Below, in pieces: positions 24,801-32,935 of a DNA stretch of 47,369 bases. Origin of the DNA: Parcubacteria group bacterium GW2011_GWD2_38_12 (GTDB taxonomy: Bacteria; Patescibacteriota; Minisyncoccia; GWC2-36-17). The notes under the pieces were generated by a model. The model was given only the letters and a program-made list of their open reading frames with translations, ran no database searches and was not told the origin of the DNA. Position 1 is the first letter of the stretch. Each line of letters starts with the position of its first letter. The position numbers were made by a program, and so were the translations under genes. Where the stretch lies: contig LBUA01000003.1 of the NCBI GenBank assembly GCA_000992345.1, positions 1-47,369 on the forward strand, written 5' to 3'.

Positions 24801-25248
24801 TTTGGTTCCCGGTAATGTTGAAATCATTAGATTCAATATTACGGCTCACACAGCAAATGATGTGACATTTGATGGCACAAACCACAATATCCTGTTCACG
24901 ATAGTTGAAGCTGGTGTTGACGTTGCGGATAGTACAGCTGATTTGTATGATGCTTCTACTAACACCACAGTCGCCACCCAGTTGACTAGTCAAGACTTTG
25001 ATGATGGTTCTGTCACTTTCACGACAGTTAATACTACAATCCCTGCAGGTCAAACCAAGACATATTATGTCAAGGCAAACCTAACGGATTACACAGCTAC
25101 TGGTAACTCATTCCAGATGACTATTGGCAATGCGGCTGCTGATCTTTCATGGTCAGACGGCACGACTTCTGCTGATATCAACAATGCCAATGTTTCTAAT
25201 ATTGGCTTGCCTATCTCTGGCAATATCTTAGTTAAACCAGGCGCATAA
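21856..25248 (+). CDS. Large secreted modular surface protein, candidate S-layer protein
   Basis: 1130 residues. Signal peptide: basic start (KRTKK), hydrophobic core (VLSVALSLSVIVWSLGLFAL), likely cut after A-F-G-A (near 38). Then two related segments with V-Y-x-x-x-x-x-G-x-K-R (about 42-150; GDIIRGPDGIKVY and DQKVYQTADDGVKRW). After these come six Ig-like modules. Their V-x-A-G-Q-T-K-type strands followed by (V/L)-x-A-D-V lie near residues 258, 407, 574, 733, 894 and 1062, a period of about 160. No cysteine, very rich in Thr/Ala/Ser/Asp, with codon choice unlike neighbours (many AAC, ATC, GCT). Followed by a terminator. S-layer role is inferred. Confidence 0.75.
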   Translation: MSTLFGKRTKKVLSVALSLSVIVWSLGLFALTFNVAFGATLNEGDIIRGPDGIKVYIINNNGYKRHIFNPEVFNMYGHLKWSNIKAVDQATLDSYTTSDLYRADGDQKVYQTADDGVKRWFNMTGEQFVASGYTFNQVFVVNPKERDFYSTGAEITSSQQQPVAGALNVSVDSSLASATLVADSTASSVEGAQALAPVLKLKFDGSATVTSLKIHRQGISADADVSNMYLYEGDNYLADSPIVSNTYYTFTNSAGLFSVSGSKTITVKMDVAEDTSSGKTLQFGVVASADVASNATSTAGSFPMHGNVMTTATVTDLGKLTLAHISDPGTAMDAGITEQEVWKFSLAAADQKVKVYSIKVTAIGSITASDLTNFKLHDGTSQVGSTVAAMNSDKTVTFALAPYEITSGQTKNISLRADVVAGSSRNFYFQIAGARDIVAQDANYGVYLKLNKADTYTIIKATNTTTINPGTLSITKASDSPSGNVAKDALAVTLAKYNVKASGEAMKVSSLVVRTILSTADDANLDNGKLLLDGVQIGTTKDLDSETSVDSNVTDDDASADDDTTFTFGSSFIVNAGQTRVLTVVADVKKGDGTALTDTNTMTITLEALTGNLIRQSSGTSTDTAEVGANQLTVSAAALTASKNATLANMSVVAGQTGVTIGSWLFTAGAAEAVDVNTIVLKDAATGSETWGDAFNNLKLYSGSTQLGSTITSPTATGDAVTQTFNLSTALRINAGQSIQVDLVADVLTGATWTTDEVAVDSASATGVSTNATVSYAGDSAGQDIAVATAGTLTVATAATPTNPNTSYMVAGDLEQTVAAWKFTADNIEDLKVTRIKLKQAQTDVNAPSNVKNLKLFVGSSQIGSTAPALTDPDSAVSVDEYAIFENSAGLFTVPKNSTVTLVLKTDITPSTNAVFGANGEQFKFRVANITTHTASTDISAKGSLSGAFALGSASANYDGNSQIVVKTKPTFAINSASPTGSLVPGNVEIIRFNITAHTANDVTFDGTNHNILFTIVEAGVDVADSTADLYDASTNTTVATQLTSQDFDDGSVTFTTVNTTIPAGQTKTYYVKANLTDYTATGNSFQMTIGNAAADLSWSDGTTSADINNANVSNIGLPISGNILVKPGA

Positions 25249-25307
25249 GCTGTCTCTGAATGATTGAATGAATCCGTTGGTCTGCCTTAGGTGGATTGCA
25301 ACGAACC

Positions 25308-25348
25308 CAAAACACCCCCGATTTATTCGGGGGTGTTTTGTTTTGTCT
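25308..25348 (+). terminator. Rho-independent terminator of the S-layer-like gene
   Basis: 14-bp stem CAAAACACCCCCGA (25308-25321) with its complement at 25327-25340, 5-nt loop, then TTTTGTC. Confidence 0.9.
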
Positions 25349-25379
25349 AATTTTATTTTGTCTAAAAAAGCCTTTTTCT

Positions 25380-25412
25380 CCCCACTATCGAAGTTGAACT
25401 TCGATAGTGGGG
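25380..25412. repeat. 33-bp perfect palindrome (dispersed family)
   Basis: 16-bp arms around one central G: CCCCACTATCGAAGTT, G, and the exact complement. Core GAAGTTGAACTTC. Family members at 25566, 29824, 29855 and 30025. Confidence 0.85.
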
Positions 25413-25454
25413 GAATGGTGGGACGGGTGGTGATGTCATTTGCTGTGATTACAT

Positions 25455-25463
25455 TGTGGATAA
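25455..25463 (-). other. DnaA-box-like nonamer
   Basis: TGTGGATAA is the complement of TTATCCACA. A single copy, 4.4 kb from the other copy at 21055; no cluster, so an origin is not supported. Confidence 0.2.
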
Positions 25464-25530
25464 ATTTTTGGTGTGATAAAATAAATGAATAAATACATTA
25501 ATAAAAAAGTGATAAAGAAAAAACAATAAA

Positions 25531-25555
25531 GACCTCTTCGCGAGAGGCCTTTTTG
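25531..25555 (+). terminator. Short-stem terminator
   Basis: CCTCT-TCGCG-AGAGG (25533-25547) followed by CCTTTTTG. No gene ends just before it, so it may back up the S-layer terminator or end an unseen short transcript. Confidence 0.55.
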
Positions 25556-25565
25556 TAAATAATTT

Positions 25566-25592
25566 CAATATCGAAGTTCAACTTCGATATTG
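25566..25592. repeat. 27-bp perfect palindrome (dispersed family)
   Basis: 13-bp arms CAATATCGAAGTT around one central C. It ends 13 bp before the next start codon. Confidence 0.85.
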
Positions 25593-25605
25593 GGGAAATA
25601 AAAAT

Positions 25606-26106
25606 ATGGAGGATAAAATCGAGAACGCTACCAATATAAAACCGGTTAAAAAATATTTAAAAATAGGGGGCGTGGTTTTGGGGATTATTTTAATATCCGC
25701 ATTTTTTGCTTTTTATGCATACCCAAAATATCAGGATTGGAAATTTAACAAAGAACTTAAAGAATTAACAGAAGAAACAAATAGACCATATTTGGAAGAT
25801 ACTTATGGCGGTAAAACTCCCAAAGAGACACTGGAATTATTTATTGCCGCAGTGGAAAAAGAAGATTTTGATTTGGCGAGTAAATATTTTGTCTTGAGCA
25901 AACAGGAGGAATGGAAAAAAGAGCTGATTGAAATAAATAATTTAAATAAAACAAAAGATTTTTTAAAACCAGTAGCAGAAGAAATAATAAAATTAGAAAA
26001 TAATGACACGGGATTGGTTAATGGTGACAAATATATATCGAAGGGGACAATTTTATTTAATTTAATTAAATATCCTCAAGGAATTTGGAAGATTAAAGAA
26101 ATTTAA
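25606..26106 (+). CDS. Single-span membrane protein with a small extracytoplasmic domain
   Basis: 166 residues. One transmembrane helix (about 21-43, GGVVLGIILISAFFAFYAYP) is followed by an outside domain with P-K-E-T-L-E-L-F-I-A-A-V-E-K-E-D-F-D-L-A-S-K-Y-F (about 69-92). This resembles the start of DUF4878/NTF2-like domains found in lipoproteins and anchored proteins, ending in strands I-S-K-G-T-I-L-F and W-K-I-K-E-I. The stop overlaps the next ATG (TAATG), so the two are translationally coupled. A binding or assembly role for the large neighbour is possible; no enzyme motif seen. Confidence 0.75.
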   Translation: MEDKIENATNIKPVKKYLKIGGVVLGIILISAFFAFYAYPKYQDWKFNKELKELTEETNRPYLEDTYGGKTPKETLELFIAAVEKEDFDLASKYFVLSKQEEWKKELIEINNLNKTKDFLKPVAEEIIKLENNDTGLVNGDKYISKGTILFNLIKYPQGIWKIKEI

Positions 26107-29100
26107 TGGTTATTATATTAAGGAAAATATTTTTTATTGTAACGATTGCGATTTTAACAATCGGAGGTTTATTTTTATTTTCTCAAAATAGCAAATCTTA
26201 TGATGACCAAACAACTCACCCAGGTATAACCGATGAAATTGTAGATTTTTATAATCTTTATTTCGATGATAGATTAACCAATGAAGAAAAAGAATTGATA
26301 GTGCAGGGGTCAATTGATGAAGACACGCCCCCAAGATGGATAAACCATTTTTATGATCCGACAAACGGCGACGGGTGGAAATCTGAGAATTTGGGCAATG
26401 TGTCATCTGGAACATTAAAATTGTTTTCAAAAATATTTTTCAATGTAAATACGGAAATTGTATCTTCAAAAAACTGGGCTCACAATGAAGTTTTGCAATT
26501 AAAATATCAAGATTATGGCGGTAATCGCACCTGGGAAAACGCCATAAGAAGATATGTAAATGGCGATAAGGAGTATGCTTATAAAACTCTTGGACACATC
26601 CTACATCTATTAGAAGATAAAACTGTGCCAGATCATACCAGAAATGATACTCACGCGCACGAAGGAGACGGTTTAACTAAAGATGGTGGCAGTCCCTATG
26701 AGGATTATAGTAGTGGCTGGAATAGATGGAATTTAACTATTGCGCAAACTTTAGGCAAAGAAAATAAATCGCCGGTAATTTTAAATTCTATTGATGAATA
26801 TTTTGATTATTTGGCCAATTACTCTAATCAATATTTTTTTAGCGAGCATACGATAAATTCTGAAAAATATGGCAATCCAAAGATTTTAAGAGAAGATAAG
26901 AATTATGGATATGGGAAAGATAAAAATGATCAGGAGTTTGTGTTGGTTAAAAAATATGAAGCTTGGAATAAAGATAAAAAACTATATGAGAAAATATATA
27001 CATTGGAAGATAACGATAATTTAGTTTTATCTTCCTATTTCTCTCGTCTCTCCAGCGAAGCGGTATTAAACGGTGCTGGAGTAATAAAACTTTTTAAAGA
27101 AGAAGTTGCCAAAGCGGAAAAAGACAAAAACTTAATAAAAGATGAGCCAAAAATAAGTTGGTGGCAAAAAATGAGATCGCCATATTATGGATTTATTTTA
27201 CCGGTATATGATTCAGTAATATCAGTTTCAGATACTATTGGAAACATCTTCTCCCAACCCCAACAAATCAGCCCAATGGCTTTCGTCGCTAATATCGGGC
27301 AAGTTGCGGAAAACTTGACTCAAAATACTGTTGATGAGCAGGGGCAAGAATCAAGAATTGGGAATCAAGAATTGGGAATGGAATCAGGAATTATCGGATC
27401 AAAAACAGGGATAGAAACAGAAGGAGTAAGTATAGAATCAGAGCCAGTAGAATCAGAGTCAATAAGCGCGAATCAAGAATTGAGCAATAATGACAAGATT
27501 GAAATAATCCATGCGCCATATCAACGGCCAATTTCTGGGGAGATTATTCATGCTCCATATCAAGGTAATAATAGCGGCAGTATTGGCAACTCCGTAAGCA
27601 ATGAGAGCGGTGTTTTTATGCCAACTGGCCAATATCAAAATATATATATTCATTCTCAACCGCCAGATGAAAATAATGTTGATGATCAAGCGCCATTAGA
27701 TCAATTAAGCGACACTGTTCCCATAATAGTTGGTAATGATGCGCCGGATATTAATACCGAGCAATCACAAAATGATACAGAGGTGGCGGCGCCAGATGTT
27801 TTAGAACAGAATCAAGAATCGGGGATAACAAATCAAGAAGAAGAAAATCCAGGGCCAGTCGAAGAAGAATCAGCGCCCCCAACCCCAACTTTGCCGGATA
27901 TCGATTTTTATCTCACCGATTACAATGTCCGCAACTTTAGCTTTACTTTGAATTGGGAGGATAAAAACAGCGTTATTAAAAATTGGGAATTGCAATATAA
28001 ACTTGCGCCGAATTTTGATTGGCAAGATTTAAATTTTCAAAATAATGTTGCTTCTCCTGATGAAGGAAGCGCGGATTTTGTTGCTTTGTATGACGACCTG
28101 ACTTATTATTTTCGTTTGCATGGCAGTAGCGCAGATACAAATAGCGCTCAAACCGATTGGCAATATTTACAAGCTGATATTTCCTCAAAACCGGTGGTGA
28201 TAAATGAAATTGCCTGGATGGGGACAAAGGCGGATTCCAGTGACGAGTGGATTGAACTTGCCAATAAGACTAATCAAGAAATAGATTTGACTGGTTTAGT
28301 TTTGAAAACAACAGACGGAATTATTGATGTAAATTTAACTGGAAAAATTGCTCCCCGCGGTTTTTATTTGCTTGAACGAACAAATGATGATCCTGTTGTG
28401 AATATTTTAGCCGATCAAATTTATAAAGGAGCGTTAACAAATAGGCAATATTCAAATGAGCCGGGGCAGAATTTAATATTGATTGATGCAGAAAATAATA
28501 TGGTAGACAGTGTTTGGACATTATATGTCGGAGACAATGACAGCAAAAGAACTTCCGAGAGGGTTAATATTTGGTCCAGTAGTATATTTAAAAACAATTG
28601 GCAAAATTATAAGGGCGAAGGGGGCGAAGCGCAAGACGCGGATGGCAATAAAATTCTCGGCACTCCTCGCGCGGCTAATTCCGCTATTGGGATTTATCCT
28701 TTAAATAGCGGTGTTTTTGAAGCCCCGCCGCAAATAACAAAAGATACCATTTTACTGGCTTTAAGAGGCAAATATATAGCTAATGGCCCTATTGGAATTA
28801 ATAATTCCCAAGTCACAATAGAACCAGGCGCCGAATTTGAATTCACAAGTTTTAGCCAATTGCAATTTAGTGATGGCGCAAAATTGATTGCCAAGGGGAC
28901 AGAAAATAGTAAAATAATAATTAACGGGAATGAGGAATATACAAAATTGTATTTTTCCGGCGCCAAGGGAGAGATAGAAAATGTAGAGATTAACAAAGGG
29001 AAAATATCGGCTAATAATTCAATCATAAAAATCAACAAATCAGTAATCAAAAACGCAAAATACGGCCTTTTGATGTTGCAAAATAATTCGGAATTTGATA

Positions 29101-29807
29101 TTTCAAACAGCGAATTTAGCGGTGATAACGGCAGTAATTTTGCAGGAAATCCATATTATGGCCAAGCTATTTTTATTCAACAAAGCCATGGAACCATTCA
29201 AAACAGTGAAATTAAAAACAATCAAAATCATGGAATTTATGTGGATTCATTAGATTCATCAAATAGTCCGGTTGATATTTTAAACAATATTTTCACCAGC
29301 AACTCAACGCCCATCGCCACAAACGGATTTATTAATTTGAATTTAGAGGATAATACAATTGGTGCCGGAAAAGGACTTGCGGTTTATAATCCATTTGTAA
29401 GAGATGGTGAAATTGCGACAATTTCCAATAAAATTCCTTATCTGCTTTATGACAAAGCAAAAGATAATTATTGGTATAAAGTCGGCGATCCGAAAGTGGA
29501 AGCGGGCGGGGTATTGAAAATTGAGCCTGGGGCTGTTATACAGTTTGGTAGCGACAGTTTTCTGAAAGTTTATGGACGTTTGGAGGCGATAGGTACATTG
29601 GATAAGCCAGTAGTTTTTATGGGGCAATGGGATAGCGCTTCCTACGATAATATGATCAGTGATATAAAAGGCGTGGTAAGTGAATCCAGTTATGTTCAAT
29701 TTTATGACGGTTCGGAGGCGGTACTGGAAAATATCATCAGTCGGCAGAAGATTATTGATCAATATAAAAACATATCTTATCAATCATTTTGGCTTGTGAG
29801 AGAGTAG
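26106..29807 (+). CDS. Mosaic surface protein: zinc phospholipase C-like, lamin-tail and beta-helix domains
   Basis: 1233 residues with an N-terminal signal or anchor (4-26). A zinc-dependent phospholipase C/S1-P1-like domain (about 35-250) has His38, His81, W-A-H126-N-E, G-H164-I-L-H167-L-L-E-D and D176-H177. A low-complexity Glu/Ser/Gln linker (about 410-595) contains a duplicated I-I-H-A-P-Y-Q. Next come a fibronectin-like part (about 598-690), a lamin-tail domain (about 695-805; VINEIAWMG and D-E-W-I-E-L-A) and a right-handed beta-helix region (about 875-1200). The LTD and beta-helix parts suggest binding to surface polymers; the zinc site suggests phosphoester hydrolysis outside the cell. 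Substrate unknown. Confidence 0.75.
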   Translation: MVIILRKIFFIVTIAILTIGGLFLFSQNSKSYDDQTTHPGITDEIVDFYNLYFDDRLTNEEKELIVQGSIDEDTPPRWINHFYDPTNGDGWKSENLGNVSSGTLKLFSKIFFNVNTEIVSSKNWAHNEVLQLKYQDYGGNRTWENAIRRYVNGDKEYAYKTLGHILHLLEDKTVPDHTRNDTHAHEGDGLTKDGGSPYEDYSSGWNRWNLTIAQTLGKENKSPVILNSIDEYFDYLANYSNQYFFSEHTINSEKYGNPKILREDKNYGYGKDKNDQEFVLVKKYEAWNKDKKLYEKIYTLEDNDNLVLSSYFSRLSSEAVLNGAGVIKLFKEEVAKAEKDKNLIKDEPKISWWQKMRSPYYGFILPVYDSVISVSDTIGNIFSQPQQISPMAFVANIGQVAENLTQNTVDEQGQESRIGNQELGMESGIIGSKTGIETEGVSIESEPVESESISANQELSNNDKIEIIHAPYQRPISGEIIHAPYQGNNSGSIGNSVSNESGVFMPTGQYQNIYIHSQPPDENNVDDQAPLDQLSDTVPIIVGNDAPDINTEQSQNDTEVAAPDVLEQNQESGITNQEEENPGPVEEESAPPTPTLPDIDFYLTDYNVRNFSFTLNWEDKNSVIKNWELQYKLAPNFDWQDLNFQNNVASPDEGSADFVALYDDLTYYFRLHGSSADTNSAQTDWQYLQADISSKPVVINEIAWMGTKADSSDEWIELANKTNQEIDLTGLVLKTTDGIIDVNLTGKIAPRGFYLLERTNDDPVVNILADQIYKGALTNRQYSNEPGQNLILIDAENNMVDSVWTLYVGDNDSKRTSERVNIWSSSIFKNNWQNYKGEGGEAQDADGNKILGTPRAANSAIGIYPLNSGVFEAPPQITKDTILLALRGKYIANGPIGINNSQVTIEPGAEFEFTSFSQLQFSDGAKLIAKGTENSKIIINGNEEYTKLYFSGAKGEIENVEINKGKISANNSIIKINKSVIKNAKYGLLMLQNNSEFDISNSEFSGDNGSNFAGNPYYGQAIFIQQSHGTIQNSEIKNNQNHGIYVDSLDSSNSPVDILNNIFTSNSTPIATNGFINLNLEDNTIGAGKGLAVYNPFVRDGEIATISNKIPYLLYDKAKDNYWYKVGDPKVEAGGVLKIEPGAVIQFGSDSFLKVYGRLEAIGTLDKPVVFMGQWDSASYDNMISDIKGVVSESSYVQFYDGSEAVLENIISRQKIIDQYKNISYQSFWLVRE
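27347..27381. repeat. Direct repeat inside the mosaic protein gene
   Basis: AATCAAGAATTGGG occurs twice in tandem and is followed by a shorter third unit. It encodes part of the Glu/Gln/Gly linker and looks like the A/T word repeats of the intergenic spacers. Confidence 0.6.
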
Positions 29808-29823
29808 GGTATTATGTATAATT

Positions 29824-29854
29824 CCAAATATCGATGTTCAACCTCGATATTTGG
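29824..29854. repeat. 31-bp near-perfect palindrome (dispersed family)
   Basis: 15-bp arms around C29839 with a single mismatch (GATGTT versus AACCTC). Confidence 0.8.
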
Positions 29855-29879
29855 ACTATCGAAGTTGAACTTCGATAGT
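29855..29879. repeat. 25-bp perfect palindrome (dispersed family)
   Basis: 12-bp arms ACTATCGAAGTT around one G, directly abutting the previous palindrome. Same core as 25380-25412. Confidence 0.85.
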
Positions 29880-29901
29880 GGGACGCCCCCCCATTTTACC
29901 T

Positions 29902-30615
29902 ATGAATAAAAAGCCATCTTTAATTTTATATGTGGTTTTATTGGTAATTTTAATAGTCGCGAGCGCTGTTTTGTATTGGAAATGGCCGATTTTTGCTGAT
30001 TTTTTTGTTAATCAGCAAAATAATTCAAATATCGAGGTTCAACCTCGATATTTGAGCGAATTGCCGCAAGAGTTAAAAAATATCAAATTCACGGATAAAT
30101 ACCAAAAAGAAGATTATGAAAATGCCATAAAAGCCGAGGAGGATATTAGGAAAAATCCCGATGATTATTATAATTATAATTCTGCTGGGTTTTGGTGGAA
30201 GGGGCTTGGCGATATAACAACTGTCAATAAAAAATTATATTTTAATCGCGTTATTGAGATTTATTCTTTCGCCGGCAAAAAATTTGAAGACAAAAAAATA
30301 TATCAGCCCTATCAGAATTTATCTAATATTTATATTATTTTAAAAGAATATGATAATGCGGAAAAAGCGCTAAAAGATGCCATTATTTTGGCTCCCGAGG
30401 TCGGCGATTTATATATCCGGCTTGCCGATTTATACCAAAATTTAATGAACGCGCCATCGCAAAAAATTATTGATTTGTATGAGTCGGCCTTACATCAAGA
30501 GTCTTATCAGCCGGATGTTATTTATCCCGCTTATGCTCGGTATCTTTGTGGTATCAGCAAGGACAAGGAAGCCACCGAGAAGACAAAACTAAGTTGCGAT
30601 ATATTTAAAGATTAG
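29902..30615 (+). CDS. Membrane-anchored TPR protein
   Basis: Start at ATG 29902; an in-frame start at 29878 would translate palindrome DNA. 237 residues: an N-terminal transmembrane helix (about 8-27) and then TPR-like helical repeats (about 75-215; e.g. YNYNSAGFWWKGLGD, YQNLSNIYIILKEYDNAEKA, GDLYIRLADLYQ). A complete dispersed palindrome (30025-30055) lies in frame just after the membrane helix and encodes residues about 42-51 (N-I-E-V-Q-P-R-Y-L). Followed 16 bp later by the O-antigen-ligase/TPR gene; likely a scaffold for it. Confidence 0.75.
   Translation: MNKKPSLILYVVLLVILIVASAVLYWKWPIFADFFVNQQNNSNIEVQPRYLSELPQELKNIKFTDKYQKEDYENAIKAEEDIRKNPDDYYNYNSAGFWWKGLGDITTVNKKLYFNRVIEIYSFAGKKFEDKKIYQPYQNLSNIYIILKEYDNAEKALKDAIILAPEVGDLYIRLADLYQNLMNAPSQKIIDLYESALHQESYQPDVIYPAYARYLCGISKDKEATEKTKLSCDIFKD
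30025..30055. repeat. 31-bp perfect palindrome inside a coding region
   Basis: 15-bp arms TCAAATATCGAGGTT around one C. Open in the gene frame. Same family as the intergenic copies 145 bp upstream. Confidence 0.85.
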
Positions 30616-30631
30616 CAAAGGCCATCAATTA

Positions 30632-32815
30632 ATGAATTATTTCTTAAGATTTCTTATATTTGCGTCTTTGTTGGTGTTTTTGATACCAGCCCATCTTTAT
30701 CGCGCGGTTTATTTTAATGTCGTCGTAGAAATCTCCCTTTTTATTTATCTGTGGCTTTTGATAAAAAATAAAATAAAGCCGCCAAAATTGTCTTTGATTG
30801 GAGTGGCTTTTTTTGTCTTTATTTTAGTGTCCGCTTTGGCGACTATATTTAGCGTTGAACCAGCAAAAAGTTTTTGGGGCACTCCGGTGCGTTCTTTGAC
30901 CGGGGGCCTATTTATGCAGTTGCATTATTTTGCATTTTTTGTTGTTTTATCCGGAGTTTTTGGCAAAAAAGAAGATTATTTGAAATTATTTAAATATTTT
31001 CTTGGCATAGGCGCCATTATAGAATTTTATGGATTATTTGAAAGGATTTATTTGGAGCAACAGAGAATCGACTCATTGTTTGGCAATCCGATTTATTATG
31101 GAATTTTTTCCATTTTTATTTTATTTATTAGTATTTATTTTTTTGTAATAGAAAATAAAAAAATATATAAGGCTATTTATTTTGTCGTTGTATTGCTTGC
31201 AATCGCAGGTGTTTATTTGTCATCGTCTCGTGGGCCGATTTTGGGATTGGCGGTTTCTTTAATTTTGTGTTTACCATTTTTAATATATTTAGGATTTCAA
31301 AAAATAAAAATTTTTTATCCGAAATTCAATGTTAAAATTGCCATCTTGGGCGCCGCTATTTTTTTGGTTGTCTTTTTGGCAGGAACATATTCCCTATTAA
31401 AGGATAACTATATGATTAAGCGTTTTACTAATCTTGCGCAGGATCAATCAACCATCAATCGCTTGGCGTCTTGGGAAATCGCGCTTAAAGCGATTGGCGA
31501 CAAACCGATATTTGGCTGGGGGCAAGAGAATTTTGAATTGGCTTTTAGCAAACATTTTAATCCAAAATTGATAACAGACAATGTCAGCGAGCTGTGGTTT
31601 GATCGCGCGCATAACAATATCTTGGACATAGCGGTAACGACGGGGTTGGCAGGGCTGTCTGCTTATCTGGCAATATGGTTTGCCTCCGCGATTGCGCTAA
31701 TTCGTTTATATAAACAAGACCGCAAGGCAGAATCGGTGATTTTTTCCATGCTTTTTGCGGCTTATTTTATAAGTAGCTTGACTTTTTTTGATACGCTAAT
31801 TACTTTTTTGCCGCTCATTTTGATTTTAGGATTTTTGCCGTATTTATCAATTAGCGCAAAAGAATTAGAATTAAATGAAAAATTTGGAAAATTATTGCAA
31901 AAAATATTGTTGAAAAATGAAAATCAGCATGTTTTACGGGGGATTGCGATGATTTTGACGATATCTGCCGTGTTTATAAATTTTAAAATCGCAAAAGCAT
32001 CGTCTTATTACTACGAAATTAAGTTTGATAAAAATAAAACATTTAGCAATTTAACGGATTATTATGATAAAATACTATCAATAAATCCAGCGATTTTTGA
32101 AGCAGAAGCGACATATTCTTTTGCCAGAATTATCACTGGTGCAAAAATTGACGACGAAAAGTTGATAGACTATATCCGTCAAACAAAAGAAAAGTTGGAA
32201 AAATTATCTTTAAAAAATAAATATGATATCAAACCACTTTATTACGGAGCGCAAGTTGACTTATTAGATTTTAATTTGAATGGTAATAATAATTCTTTAA
32301 ATAATGCTAAAAATTTATTGGAAAAATCAATAAAAATAGCACCCAATCGCCAGGATCTTTATATGGATCTGGCCCAAATTCATATGAACTTGGGCGATTA
32401 TACCGAAGCAATAGTTTCTATGAGAGCGGCCAAAGATTTAAATATCAAATATTTAAGGCCACAACTTTATTTGAGCGTTCTTCACGCGCTAGATGGTCAA
32501 AATGATTTAGCGGAAACGGAGTTTAAAGCAATATTGGAATCCGGATTCAAATTTGAGTATAAGGATTACAATAATATGATTTTCTTAGCAGATTGGTTTG
32601 CGGAAAGAGAAGATCATTTAATGGCGATAAATTTATTAAAAGATGTGTTAAGATTATATCCAAAAGATATTAAGATAAAAAAGAAGATAGCTTCTCTTTA
32701 TGCTGAGATTAATGATAAAGAAAATGCGATAAAGCAAACGGAAGAAATAATACTTATTGATCCCGCAAGTCGCGAAGAAGCGGAGAAATTTATTAATTTG
32801 ATAAACACTTTATAA
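30632..32815 (+). CDS. O-antigen ligase-like protein with C-terminal TPRs, candidate protein glycosyltransferase
   Basis: 727 residues: about twelve transmembrane segments (1-445) with a Wzy_C loop (about 270-345) bearing S-T-I-N-R-L-A-S-W-E-I-A-L, F-G-W-G-Q-E-N-F and D-R-A-H-N-N-I-L-D-I-A. A long C-terminal region (about 455-725) of TPR helices follows (PNRQDLYMDLAQIHMNLGDY and others). O-antigen-ligase folds joined to TPRs are found in PglL-type oligosaccharyltransferases and in polymerases. The place next to a candidate S-layer gene fits protein O-glycosylation, but that is inference. Confidence 0.8.
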   Translation: MNYFLRFLIFASLLVFLIPAHLYRAVYFNVVVEISLFIYLWLLIKNKIKPPKLSLIGVAFFVFILVSALATIFSVEPAKSFWGTPVRSLTGGLFMQLHYFAFFVVLSGVFGKKEDYLKLFKYFLGIGAIIEFYGLFERIYLEQQRIDSLFGNPIYYGIFSIFILFISIYFFVIENKKIYKAIYFVVVLLAIAGVYLSSSRGPILGLAVSLILCLPFLIYLGFQKIKIFYPKFNVKIAILGAAIFLVVFLAGTYSLLKDNYMIKRFTNLAQDQSTINRLASWEIALKAIGDKPIFGWGQENFELAFSKHFNPKLITDNVSELWFDRAHNNILDIAVTTGLAGLSAYLAIWFASAIALIRLYKQDRKAESVIFSMLFAAYFISSLTFFDTLITFLPLILILGFLPYLSISAKELELNEKFGKLLQKILLKNENQHVLRGIAMILTISAVFINFKIAKASSYYYEIKFDKNKTFSNLTDYYDKILSINPAIFEAEATYSFARIITGAKIDDEKLIDYIRQTKEKLEKLSLKNKYDIKPLYYGAQVDLLDFNLNGNNNSLNNAKNLLEKSIKIAPNRQDLYMDLAQIHMNLGDYTEAIVSMRAAKDLNIKYLRPQLYLSVLHALDGQNDLAETEFKAILESGFKFEYKDYNNMIFLADWFAEREDHLMAINLLKDVLRLYPKDIKIKKKIASLYAEINDKENAIKQTEEIILIDPASREEAEKFINLINTL

Positions 32816-32838
32816 ATTAAATTTGTTTGATGTTTTGA

Positions 32839-32907
32839 TGCAATATAAGTATACGCATTACTAATATATGTTGACTAAATGCGATATTTTTTGTAATTTA
32901 TATTGCA
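32839..32907. promoter_or_regulatory. Dyad-embedded promoter region of the second glycan operon
   Basis: TGCAATATAA (32839-32848) pairs with TTATATTGCA (32898-32907) and encloses CGCATT / AATGCG (32854-32859, 32878-32883). Inside, TTGACT (32871-32876) with 17-bp spacing to TAATTT (32894-32899) is a candidate promoter. The arrangement suggests an operator or a leader hairpin. Confidence 0.45.
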
Positions 32908-32935
32908 TAAAAAACAAATAAACAAAATAAATGAT

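Noticed and set aside
25380-30055. CRISPR array
   Set aside because: Palindromes are few, irregularly spaced and lack unique spacers of constant length.
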